A DNA stretch of 64,000 nucleotides. Source: Lactiplantibacillus nangangensis. GTDB lineage: Bacteria; Bacillota; Bacilli; Lactobacillales; Lactobacillaceae. The notes beneath the pieces are model-generated. The model was not told the origin of the DNA. It ran no database searches and saw only the letters and a program-made list of their open reading frames with translations. This document shows, in pieces, positions 19,203 through 26,597 of this stretch (position 1 is the first letter of the stretch; each line of letters starts with the position of its first letter). The translations under genes and the position numbers were made by a program. The DNA is taken from NCBI RefSeq assembly GCF_005405065.1, contig NZ_BJDI01000004.1:150105-214104 (forward strand), in the 5' to 3' direction.

Positions 19203-20393
19203 ATGTCAGAAAATAACAATGAACCAATGGGTCCTCGACAGACCCGCTATCGTAAACGGCAACGACAAAATCCACATATCAAACCACATAAGCGACAACC
19301 ATGGATTCTAATCGTCATTTTGATTATCGTTGCGATTGGTTCCGCTGCGTCGTTTTGGGGCATTAAGACTTGGAACAATGCCAAGAATACGATGAATACC
19401 ACTTATGAAGCAACTGGCTCGACCAAGCTACGTAATGTGGATGCCGTCTTGAAAAAAGGTAAACCATTCTCCATCTTATTACTCGGAACTGATACGGGAG
19501 CATTGGGACGTGGGAAGACTTTTTCTGCACGGACTGATACCATGATTGTTGCCACCATCAATCCTAAAAAGGAAAAGATGACGTTGACTAGTATCCCCCG
19601 TGATACGTTAGTTAATATTAACGGGCAATCCCAAAAAATCAACGCCGCTTATACAATTGGTGGCGCGAGTGGTGCGGTTAAATCGGTTCAAAAGTTACTT
19701 AACTTCCCAATCGATTTCTACGTACTCATTAACATGGGTGGCCTGAAGCAGATTATTTCTGCCATGGGCGGGGTCACGATCACACCGAAGATGACCTTTA
19801 AGTATGGCAACGCAGATGTTAAGAAGGGTGTTAAAGTCAAGTTGAGTGGCGCGGCGGCTTTGGATTACTCACGGATGCGCTACGATGATCCATTGGGTGA
19901 CTATGGTCGTCAAAAACGGCAACGCCAAATCATCATGGCAATGGTCAGTCAATCGAACTCACTTGGCTCAATTGCTAATATTGAGAAAATTACGAAGAAG
20001 CTCTCAACGAACATGCGGACCGATTTAACTTGGAACGATATGGTCGCTTTAGATACGAAGTATAAAAACGCTTCGCATCATGCTAAGACTTATACGCTAC
20101 AGGGGACGGATGCCACAATTGATGGCCTTTCCTATCAGGTGGCTTCCGCCTCGGAACGCTATAAGGCTTCTAAACATATCCGTAAAGACCTGCAACTTTC
20201 CACCGATAGTTTGACGCTGGATTACTTCCAAACGACGGCAGCCATTACGACCGGTGATAGCAGTACCAGTTCCTCGTCGTCATCTGACTCAACGACGACA
20301 ACAACGACGGATGGCACGACTACTGATAGCACTCAGACAAACGATGCAACAACGACACAAGACAATACGACTACTACGCAACAGGGTTATTAA
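19203..20393 (+). CDS. LytR-CpsA-Psr (LCP) family cell-wall glycopolymer ligase
   Basis: LCP enzymes transfer teichoic acid or polysaccharide chains from undecaprenyl carriers to peptidoglycan. The 396-aa protein has a basic cytoplasmic N-terminus, one membrane span (about residues 37-58) and an extracellular LCP domain (about 95-250) with ILLLGTDTGALGRGKTFSAR, the Arg-rich loop SIPRDTLVNI and DYSRMRYDDPLGDYGRQKRQ. The last 55 residues are a Ser/Thr-rich low-complexity tail. Monocistronic with a strong terminator. Confidence 0.93.
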   Translation: MSENNNEPMGPRQTRYRKRQRQNPHIKPHKRQPWILIVILIIVAIGSAASFWGIKTWNNAKNTMNTTYEATGSTKLRNVDAVLKKGKPFSILLLGTDTGALGRGKTFSARTDTMIVATINPKKEKMTLTSIPRDTLVNINGQSQKINAAYTIGGASGAVKSVQKLLNFPIDFYVLINMGGLKQIISAMGGVTITPKMTFKYGNADVKKGVKVKLSGAAALDYSRMRYDDPLGDYGRQKRQRQIIMAMVSQSNSLGSIANIEKITKKLSTNMRTDLTWNDMVALDTKYKNASHHAKTYTLQGTDATIDGLSYQVASASERYKASKHIRKDLQLSTDSLTLDYFQTTAAITTGDSSTSSSSSSDSTTTTTTDGTTTDSTQTNDATTTQDNTTTTQQGY

Positions 20394-20398
20394 TATAA

Positions 20399-20449
20399 AA
20401 ATCGGTCATCACACGTTTTCTAATCACGTGTGATGACCGATTTTTTTTG
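20399..20449 (+). terminator. LCP gene terminator
   Basis: Long perfect stem AATCGGTCATCACACGT / ACGTGTGATGACCGATT followed by eight Ts. Confidence 0.92.
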
Positions 20450-20464
20450 CGTTTTGGCTTTGAT

Positions 20465-20564
20465 TGCCGCCTCCGGTCGCCGCTGATAACATGCGGTCGC
20501 GGGACCGGGTGAAGACTGAAAAACGCCACCTTCACGACCGATGCTATCAGCGACGACCTCCGGC
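20465..20564. repeat. Structured repeat family B, copy 1 (inverted relative to copy 2)
   Basis: Imperfect inverted structure: CCTCCGGTCGCCGCTGATAA...TATCAGCGACGACCTCCGG, with an inner ATGCGGTCG/CGACCGATG-type pairing. The reverse complement shares GGTGGCGTTT, CCCGGTCCC and GCATGTTATCA with 25341-25530, while stem positions covary. It lies between the LCP gene and accA. Confidence 0.75.
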
Positions 20565-20691
20565 TATTTGAGTGTTTCAACTGATTGACTGATTTAATAA
20601 TAGCAACCAATAGGATCAAAAAACATAACTAATAGTAATCCCGAAAGAGCCTCGCATCTAACGTAGAAATCGTTATCTTTGATAACTGCAC

Positions 20692-21465
20692 TTACCCCTG
20701 AGGCCACCAGTCCATAAAATCTTTAAACTTCGCTTCACGTTGGGCAATCAGATCAATTGCCGACTGCTTTTGCAACTCAGTTACGGTGTCTTGAATTCTC
20801 TGGCAAAGCATATCCACCAATGTTGCTTGCCGATGATCAATCACATCATCCACTAAGCCCCGCTGCTGTAGTTCACTTGCTGTCATCGGCAATAAGTCGA
20901 TGGCTTCGCTCACACTCTGTTGGCCGTGCAAGATTGCCGCCACGGCTTCTGGTGACGCTACGTTAAACAAACTGTCATCTAACATCATGACGACATTCGC
21001 GTTGGCAAAAGCTAAGGCCCCACCGCTATGCCCTTCACCTAAGAAAACGACCATATTGGGCACTGTTAATTGGCCCATTGCCGCAATCATATCCGCAATG
21101 GCTTGGCTCTGACCATAGCGTTCCGACTTCGGGCTGGCATCGGCACCCGGCATATTGATCAGACTAACCACTGGCAGCCCAAACTTTTCAGCATGCTGAA
21201 TGACGCGCAAAGCGGTGCGATAACCAGCAACGGTCAACGCCCCACCATTCTTTTGTCGGCGGGTGGTCAAATCATGGCCCCGGTCAATCCCCAAGACTGT
21301 CAGCCCTTGTTGTTGCGTGGTGCGCCCAAAACCAGCAATCAACGCTGAATCATCACCTAATAAGCGATCACCATGCTGCGCAACAAAGGTTGGTAACAAG
21401 GCTTTGATAATTGTCGGCGCACTTACACGGTCAGCCGCCCGTAACCGGCGCAATCTTTCATCCAT
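20692..21465 (-). CDS. accA: Acetyl-CoA carboxylase carboxyltransferase subunit alpha
   Basis: With AccD, transfers the carboxyl group from carboxybiotin to acetyl-CoA to form malonyl-CoA. The 257-aa product is of the shorter Lactobacillales length and shows VLGIDRGHDL, MPGADASPKSERYGQSQAIADMI in part and LGEGHSGGALAFANANVVMM, as expected for the alpha subunit. It overlaps accD by 8 nt and is the last gene of fabH-accBCDA. Confidence 0.95.
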   Translation of the reverse strand: MDERLRRLRAADRVSAPTIIKALLPTFVAQHGDRLLGDDSALIAGFGRTTQQQGLTVLGIDRGHDLTTRRQKNGGALTVAGYRTALRVIQHAEKFGLPVVSLINMPGADASPKSERYGQSQAIADMIAAMGQLTVPNMVVFLGEGHSGGALAFANANVVMMLDDSLFNVASPEAVAAILHGQQSVSEAIDLLPMTASELQQRGLVDDVIDHRQATLVDMLCQRIQDTVTELQKQSAIDLIAQREAKFKDFMDWWPQG

Positions 21466-22264
21466 GTTGTGGCCTCCCCGACTGTTGATAACTGGCTAAA
21501 ATAGTGACCAAGTAATCACGTAATTGTGGTCGCGCCACGACCGCATCCAACTGACCTTGTTCAAGTAAACTTGTTGCCGATTGAAAGCCAGCCGGTAACA
21601 CGGTTGGCATCGTCTGTTGAATCACGCGGGCACCGGCAAAACCAATCTTAGCCCCGGCTTCTGCCACAATGATGTCACCTTTAAAAGCAAAGCTAGCCGA
21701 AACGCCACCCATCGTGGGATCGGTTAGGACCGTGATCAAGGGTAATTTTGCCGCTGAAAAGCGGGCCACTTCAGCTAGAATCAGATTCATCCCAACTAAC
21801 GCATACAGCCCTTCTTGCATCCGCGCGCCGCCCGATGCCGTAACCATAATCACTGGCACTTGACGTTGGCGCGCTTGTTGTAGTGCCGCAATAATTTTGC
21901 GTGTCACCGTCGTATTCAATGTTCCCATCATGAAATGTGAATCCATGACAATCAACATGGCTGGCCAATTAGCCAACCTTGCCCAACCGGTCGTGACGGC
22001 TTCAGCTTGGCCAGTTGTTGCTCGCGCCTGAGCTAATTTTTCAGTATAATTTGGAAAATGTAATTCATCTTGCGTGGTCATACCTGAATTGAGTGCCTCA
22101 AAGCTTTCAGGATCAACGAGTTGTGTCAGTCGTTCGTTGGCCGTCAAGCGTTGCCAATAATGGCAATATGGACACTGTTGCCAGCGCCCCCACTGGGATT
22201 GGTGCACATGGCGACCACATGCGGGGCAGCTCGTCCAAGTGCCTGCTGCTGGATAATGACTCAT
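21458..22264 (-). CDS. accD: Acetyl-CoA carboxylase carboxyltransferase subunit beta
   Basis: Beta subunit of the carboxyltransferase, 268 aa. The N-terminal zinc ribbon has Cys13, Cys16, Cys31 and Cys34; the crotonase-like core carries MVTASGGARMQEGLYALVGM and DPTMGGVSASFAFKGDI. The start at 22264 has GGAGG upstream and gives a 4-nt ATGA overlap with accC, so translation is coupled. Confidence 0.96.
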   Translation of the reverse strand: MSHYPAAGTWTSCPACGRHVHQSQWGRWQQCPYCHYWQRLTANERLTQLVDPESFEALNSGMTTQDELHFPNYTEKLAQARATTGQAEAVTTGWARLANWPAMLIVMDSHFMMGTLNTTVTRKIIAALQQARQRQVPVIMVTASGGARMQEGLYALVGMNLILAEVARFSAAKLPLITVLTDPTMGGVSASFAFKGDIIVAEAGAKIGFAGARVIQQTMPTVLPAGFQSATSLLEQGQLDAVVARPQLRDYLVTILASYQQSGRPQHG

Positions 22265-23583
22265 TTTTCGGCCTCCCACTGCGCTAAACTGTGAATCGAA
22301 TACGTATCACGAGCATAAGCTGGCCGTGCGACCATCGCTTGCAAAAAAGCTAAATTGGTCGTCGGACCAACCAGCTTAACTGCAGTTAAAGCCACCTGTA
22401 ATTTGGCAACCGCGGCTGGGCGGGTTGGCGCCGTCACCATCAACTTCGCAATTAAGCCATCATACCTCGTGACAAAGTGATCACCAGCCCGATAGCCAGT
22501 ATCGACCCGCACATCCTTTGGCCAGATCAGCTGACGAATCAAGGTCTGGTGCAAGGGCAAACTCGCCGTAATACGAGCTTCAATCGCAATACATTGTGGT
22601 TGCAAGCCAATCGTGACCGGTAATTCTAACCTTACGCCAGCGGCCTGCTTCAACTGAGCCACGACAATGTCCACGCCCGTCGTCAATTCAGTGACCCCAT
22701 GTTCAACTTGTAGGCGAGTATTCATTTCCATGAAGTAAAAGGCCCCATCCGCAAATAAATACTCAATCGTTCCCAAGCTTTGATAGTTCAACTCAGCTAG
22801 TAATTGCCGAGACAACCGATACAATTCCTGCCGTTGCGCTGCTGTCAAAATGCTTGCCGGACTTTCTTCTAAAACTTTTTGTTTATGTAACTGCAAACTA
22901 CAGTCGCGATCGCCTAAAATATACAACTGGTTGCCGGCACCCAGCACTTGCACCTCAATGTGTCGCGCATTCGGCAAAAAATGTTCCAAATACATAGCAT
23001 CGTTCAAAAAAGAGGCGGCCGCTTCTTGACGAGCGCTGCGTAATTGTTGATGGAGCGCTTGGGCATCTGCCAAGACCCGAATGCCCTTGCCACCACCACC
23101 ATGGCTAGCTTTTAAGACTAACGGAAAGCCCATTTTGAGTGCCATCTGCTTAATCTCTGGCCAAGCCAAACCTTGAATCGACGCCCCAGCGAGTACTGGT
23201 ACGGCTTGTTCACGCGCATAGTCCTTGGCTAACGATTTATCACCCATAAGCCTGATTTGAGACGCTTTTGGCCCAATCCAGGTAATGCCACATTCGGCAC
23301 ACATGGCCGCAAAATCCGCGTTTTCCGCTAAAAAGCCATAGCCGGGATGAATCGCATCGGCGTGGGTGTTAATGGCCGCCATTAAAATCGCCTCCGCATT
23401 TAAGTAGGACTGTGCTGCCGGCGCCGGGCCAATACAAACGACTTCATCCGCTAATTGGGTATACCAAGCATGACGGTCTGCTGTTGAGCACACCGCCACC
23501 GTTTTAATATTCAATTGTCGACAGGCTTTGATAATCCGTACGGCGATCTCGCCCCGATTAGCAATGAGCAGCTTGTGAAACAT
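22261..23583 (-). CDS. accC: Acetyl-CoA carboxylase, biotin carboxylase subunit
   Basis: ATP-dependent carboxylation of the biotin on AccB. The 440-aa protein has the N-terminal domain (KLLIANRGEIAVRIIKACRQ), the ATP-grasp glycine loop KASHGGGGKGIRV, and MEMNTRLQVEHGVTELTTG. Length matches the family (about 445-450). It begins 2 nt downstream of accB. Confidence 0.97.
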   Translation of the reverse strand: MFHKLLIANRGEIAVRIIKACRQLNIKTVAVCSTADRHAWYTQLADEVVCIGPAPAAQSYLNAEAILMAAINTHADAIHPGYGFLAENADFAAMCAECGITWIGPKASQIRLMGDKSLAKDYAREQAVPVLAGASIQGLAWPEIKQMALKMGFPLVLKASHGGGGKGIRVLADAQALHQQLRSARQEAAASFLNDAMYLEHFLPNARHIEVQVLGAGNQLYILGDRDCSLQLHKQKVLEESPASILTAAQRQELYRLSRQLLAELNYQSLGTIEYLFADGAFYFMEMNTRLQVEHGVTELTTGVDIVVAQLKQAAGVRLELPVTIGLQPQCIAIEARITASLPLHQTLIRQLIWPKDVRVDTGYRAGDHFVTRYDGLIAKLMVTAPTRPAAVAKLQVALTAVKLVGPTTNLAFLQAMVARPAYARDTYSIHSLAQWEAEK

Positions 23584-23585
23584 TC

Positions 23586-23975
23586 CTACCGATCCTCTCG
23601 CATTTTAAATAATGATTGTCCAAATTCAACTGCCGCACCATCTTCAACTAAAATTGCCGTAAGTATGCCTGCTTGTGGACAAACTAATGGATTAAATAAT
23701 TTCATGCTTTCAATTTGGCCGAGTTCCTGCCCTTTAGTAACCGTTTGGCCGACACTTAAATCGGGCGACAAATGCATGACACCCACCATTGGACTCGTGA
23801 TCGATTGCGCCTCATCTGCGGGAGCAGTCTGAGAAACAGCCAACTTTGCCGGCACTTCAGCAACGGACGCTTGCCGGGAAACTTCAATTTCCAAGTCGCC
23901 GGCTTTAACCCGAATTTGCTGATAGCCTTGGCGGTCATATTTTTCAACTAAACGATCCAAATCTTTTAAATCCAT
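23586..23975 (-). CDS. accB: Biotin carboxyl carrier protein of acetyl-CoA carboxylase
   Basis: Carries biotin between the two half-reactions. The 129-aa product has an N-terminal helical region, a short linker, and a C-terminal biotinyl domain with the biotinylation motif ESMKLFN (Lys near residue 92), a Ser-for-Ala variant of EAMKM. ITSPMVGVMHLSP is the first lobe of the domain. It is 11 nt after fabH. Confidence 0.93.
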   Translation of the reverse strand: MDLKDLDRLVEKYDRQGYQQIRVKAGDLEIEVSRQASVAEVPAKLAVSQTAPADEAQSITSPMVGVMHLSPDLSVGQTVTKGQELGQIESMKLFNPLVCPQAGILTAILVEDGAAVEFGQSLFKMREDR

Positions 23976-23986
23976 CGTCGTTCCCT

Positions 23987-24958
23987 CTATTTCTGAATTA
24001 AAATCGAGCCGTAAGCGAGCCCACCACCAAATGCCGTCAATAAAACGGGGCCAGTTAACTGGTCAAACACTGAGGCCAACGCCATTGCCACGCCCGCTGA
24101 TGACGTATTGCCAAATTTTTGGACATTATGTGGAAATTTAGCCATCGGTAAGTCTAACTTGGCTGCAATCTGTTCAATGATGCGTAAGTTGGCTTGGTGA
24201 CAGATCACATATTGAAGGTCTTTCGGCGTCACCTGGGCCGTTTGCAGCAAAGTCGTCATTTGCGTTGGCACAACAGTTGTCGCAAATTTGAAAACTTCAC
24301 GACCAGCTTGGTAAAATGCATCCGTTTGTGGATAATTCGAAGCGCTGATTGCCGTAATTGGCTGAACCCGACCAGAATGAATCACGGTCGCATTCCCTTG
24401 TGTCTGTAATTTTTCGGCTAAAATACTATTTTCAGCTGGTTCAGTGGTCGGTTGTAACAAAACACCACCAGCCCCGTCACCAAAGAAAACCGCCGCTGTA
24501 CGGTCTTTGAAATCCATCATCTTAGAGTTCACTTCTGCACTAATGACCATCACATTTTGATACTGTCCACTGCGAATAAATTTGTCAGCAGTCGACAGGC
24601 CAAAGGTGAATCCCGCACAAGCGGCACTCATATCAAAGGCAAACGCATTATCAGCGCCAATGTTGGCCTGAACTAAACAAGCCGTGGCTGGTGTCAGTGC
24701 ATCCGGCGTGATCGTCGTCACAATGATCAAGTCAATGGCACTAGCCGCTAAACCACTCTTAGTCAATAGTTGTTGGGCAACCTGAGTCGCTAAGGCTGAG
24801 GTGTTTTCATCGTCCATGGCAAAATGCCGCGTCACGATACCCGTGTGCGCTTGAATCCATTCATCAGATGTTTCCATAATTGTTGCTAATTCATCATTGG
24901 TGACCACACGCTGTGGGACATATTGCCCAGCGGCGGTGATTTTACTATAGATTGCCAT
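23987..24958 (-). CDS. fabH: 3-oxoacyl-ACP synthase III
   Basis: Condenses acetyl-CoA with malonyl-ACP to start fatty-acid synthesis. The 323-aa protein has Cys114 in DMSAACAGFTFGL, the His in VICHQANLRI and the Asn in FGNTSSAGVA, so the catalytic triad is complete. First gene of the operon; the other fab genes are not present, which suggests a second, dispersed fatty-acid locus elsewhere. Confidence 0.96.
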   Translation of the reverse strand: MAIYSKITAAGQYVPQRVVTNDELATIMETSDEWIQAHTGIVTRHFAMDDENTSALATQVAQQLLTKSGLAASAIDLIIVTTITPDALTPATACLVQANIGADNAFAFDMSAACAGFTFGLSTADKFIRSGQYQNVMVISAEVNSKMMDFKDRTAAVFFGDGAGGVLLQPTTEPAENSILAEKLQTQGNATVIHSGRVQPITAISASNYPQTDAFYQAGREVFKFATTVVPTQMTTLLQTAQVTPKDLQYVICHQANLRIIEQIAAKLDLPMAKFPHNVQKFGNTSSAGVAMALASVFDQLTGPVLLTAFGGGLAYGSILIQK

Positions 24959-25008
24959 GTGCTGACCCCCGTACTTTCCGACGCAATATAATTATGTTCA
25001 TTGGTTTA

Positions 25009-25061
25009 ATTTTATCAATAAAACGCGTCAGGTCAAAGTTTGCGTTTGAAATTTAGTCAAA
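25009..25061 (-). promoter_or_regulatory. fabH-acc promoter with adjacent inverted repeat
   Basis: Minus strand: TTGACC (25031-25036), 16-bp spacer, TAAAAT (25009-25014). Immediately upstream of the -35 lies TTTGA-N7-TCAAA (25045-25061). FabT-type regulators bind TTTGA/TCAAA palindromes, but with a shorter spacer; the operator role is inference. Confidence 0.5.
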
Positions 25062-25340
25062 TCCTTAGAGAAGCGCCATAAAATGCCCATTCGTTACCGT
25101 GCTTGGTTCGATAAATAACTTTATCAGGCAAAGCAACGCGCTGTCAGATCCATCCGACAAACAGTTCTCATCAAATCTTAGGTACGGGTACGCCCTTATC
25201 CAGAATTATCATAAGAATTTTACACTATCGTGGCTTGAAATGATTTGCCGTCGCAGTACGCTCTTGCCCCCCAAGCCAACTAATCTTGCCAACACAGCAC
25301 ATCAATTTTGACTGACTAATCACTCAAAACAGTTGACTAG
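25062..25340. other. Non-coding stretch upstream of fabH
   Basis: No gene, terminator or clear repeat seen between the fabH promoter region and family B copy 2. Confidence 0.4.
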
Positions 25341-25530
25341 CTGGAGGTTGTTATTGATAACATCGGCCGTGTGGGTGGCGTTTGACCGGCGATTTTCCGG
25401 GCTTACACCACGGACCGGCCGGGAGACTTGCGGTTTAGGCAAGGCTTCCGGGCGAGGGTCAAGACGTTCCTCAGGCTTGACCCGGTCCCTCGGCCGCATG
25501 TTATCAACAACGACCGGAAGCGACAACCTC
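25341..25530. repeat. Structured repeat family B, copy 2
   Basis: About 190 bp. Outer pairing GAGGTTGT/ACAACCTC, then GTTGTTATTGATAACAT / ATGTTATCAACAAC and CGGCCG/CGGCCG; internal perfect hairpin GGGTCAAG/CTTGACCC (25454-25483). Longer than copy 1 by an extra arm. It lies upstream of fabH, so copies 1 and 2 flank the acc operon in inverted orientation. Confidence 0.78.
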
Positions 25531-25539
25531 ACACTATCT

Positions 25540-25571
25540 AAAAAAGTACTGCCATAAAATCGACAGTACTT
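25540..25571 (-). terminator. Terminator of orphan PTS IIA-IIB operon
   Basis: Minus strand: AGTACTG / CAGTACT hairpin followed by a T-run, 13 bp after the IIB stop. Confidence 0.82.
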
Positions 25572-25583
25572 ACACGATAAGCT

Positions 25584-26099
25584 TTATTTAGCCTCGGCTT
25601 TAAACCCATTTTTCGCTAGTAACGGCATGACATCCACCCGTTTATCCGTCGGTACCTTTTGCGCAAAAATCGCTAATCCAGCTGCCTGCAACTGATACAG
25701 AGCGGCCGCTTCGCTCGGCCCGACCGCGATGGCATTAGTCACCATCACCATGCCAGCCGAATAAGCTAAGCTGCCAATATCAATACCCGTCTGGGTAAAG
25801 TCGAGCCCACCAGCGACTAACCGCGCCATATTTTGTGGTGTATCGGTGAGAATCAGTGGTTTGACCTCATCAAATAATGGCTCATGATAAATCTGAATCA
25901 TTTTTTCCACGGTGATCACATTCGCCCGAACACCAGGTGGCGCCGCCTGAACGATCAACATTTTACGCAGTTCATCCTGCGCAACTGTATCAGAAACCAC
26001 CAAAATTCGATTAGGTGCGACCGTTTTGGTCCAAACCGTCGCCACCTGACCATGCAACAGGCGACTATCAATCCGTGCTAACCGGACCGTCATCGTCAT
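25584..26099 (-). CDS. PTS mannose-class IIB component (orphan)
   Basis: A 171-aa IIB protein of the mannose/sorbose class; IIB receives phosphate on a histidine and passes it to the sugar. Active-site His16 lies in [15 protein letters not shown]. It overlaps the IIA gene by 4 nt and there is no IIC or IID gene in this operon. The pair may serve the IIC/IID of the neighbouring manXYZ operon or act as phospho-sensors for the LevR-type activator next door. Confidence 0.92.
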   Translation of the reverse strand: MTMTVRLARIDSRLLHGQVATVWTKTVAPNRILVVSDTVAQDELRKMLIVQAAPPGVRANVITVEKMIQIYHEPLFDEVKPLILTDTPQNMARLVAGGLDFTQTGIDIGSLAYSAGMVMVTNAIAVGPSEAAALYQLQAAGLAIFAQKVPTDKRVDVMPLLAKNGFKAEAK

Positions 26100-26515
26100 A
26101 GTAAGTCATCTTCCTCGCCATCTTGCAGTAATTCCAAATGCTTGATGCCAATTTTGCCAGTTTCTTCCAAATGCGCAATGACTTCATCGATTGGCTTATC
26201 CCGTACCGTATAAGCCTCAATCAACATTGGCAAATTAAGCCCCGTGATCAAACCCATCCGATCCGTATGTTCTGCAACGATTCGGCTGGCCGCATTGAAT
26301 GGTGACCCACCCCATAAATCAACTAAAAATAGCACTTGATCATCAGCATCGAAAGTCGCAATGGCGGCGTCGAGCTTCTTGGTTAAATCTTCCGGTCCCT
26401 CGTCCAGTTTGAACGTCACCGTTTGGACTTTTTCCTGTGGTCCAAAAATCATGTAGGATGAATTGACAACCCCGTTGGCAAATTCACCGTGACTTACAAC
26501 GACAAACGCTAGCAT
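26096..26515 (-). CDS. PTS mannose-class IIA component (orphan)
   Basis: A 139-aa IIA protein, with the phosphorylated His9 in VVVSHGEFANG and the conserved LVDLWGGSPFNAASR segment (residues 65-79). It starts the IIA-IIB operon downstream of a sigma-54 promoter (26566-26581). IIA normally accepts phosphate from HPr; fused IIAB is seen in manX at 31928, whereas here the two domains are separate genes. Confidence 0.93.
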   Translation of the reverse strand: MLAFVVVSHGEFANGVVNSSYMIFGPQEKVQTVTFKLDEGPEDLTKKLDAAIATFDADDQVLFLVDLWGGSPFNAASRIVAEHTDRMGLITGLNLPMLIEAYTVRDKPIDEVIAHLEETGKIGIKHLELLQDGEEDDLL

Positions 26516-26565
26516 CTAAAATAGCCTCCCCTTTTTCACTTAAATAATCTATCCATCTAGATACA

Positions 26566-26581
26566 TGCAAAAAGCATGCCA
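26566..26581 (-). promoter_or_regulatory. Sigma-54 promoter of orphan IIA-IIB operon
   Basis: Minus strand TGGCATGCTTTTTGCA: GG and GC dinucleotides separated by 10 bp, matching the -24/-12 consensus TGGCAC-N5-TTGCA with one change. It lies about 50 bp before the IIA start. Confidence 0.82.
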
Positions 26582-26597
26582 ACTAGTGTATCAAGTT
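26581..26597. promoter_or_regulatory. LevR-type operator next to sigma-54 promoter
   Basis: AACT-AGTGTATCA-AGTT. The AGTGTAT core recurs upstream of the activator gene (29532) and of manXYZ (33045-33142). It abuts the sigma-54 site and overlaps the activator's stop codon. Confidence 0.5.
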
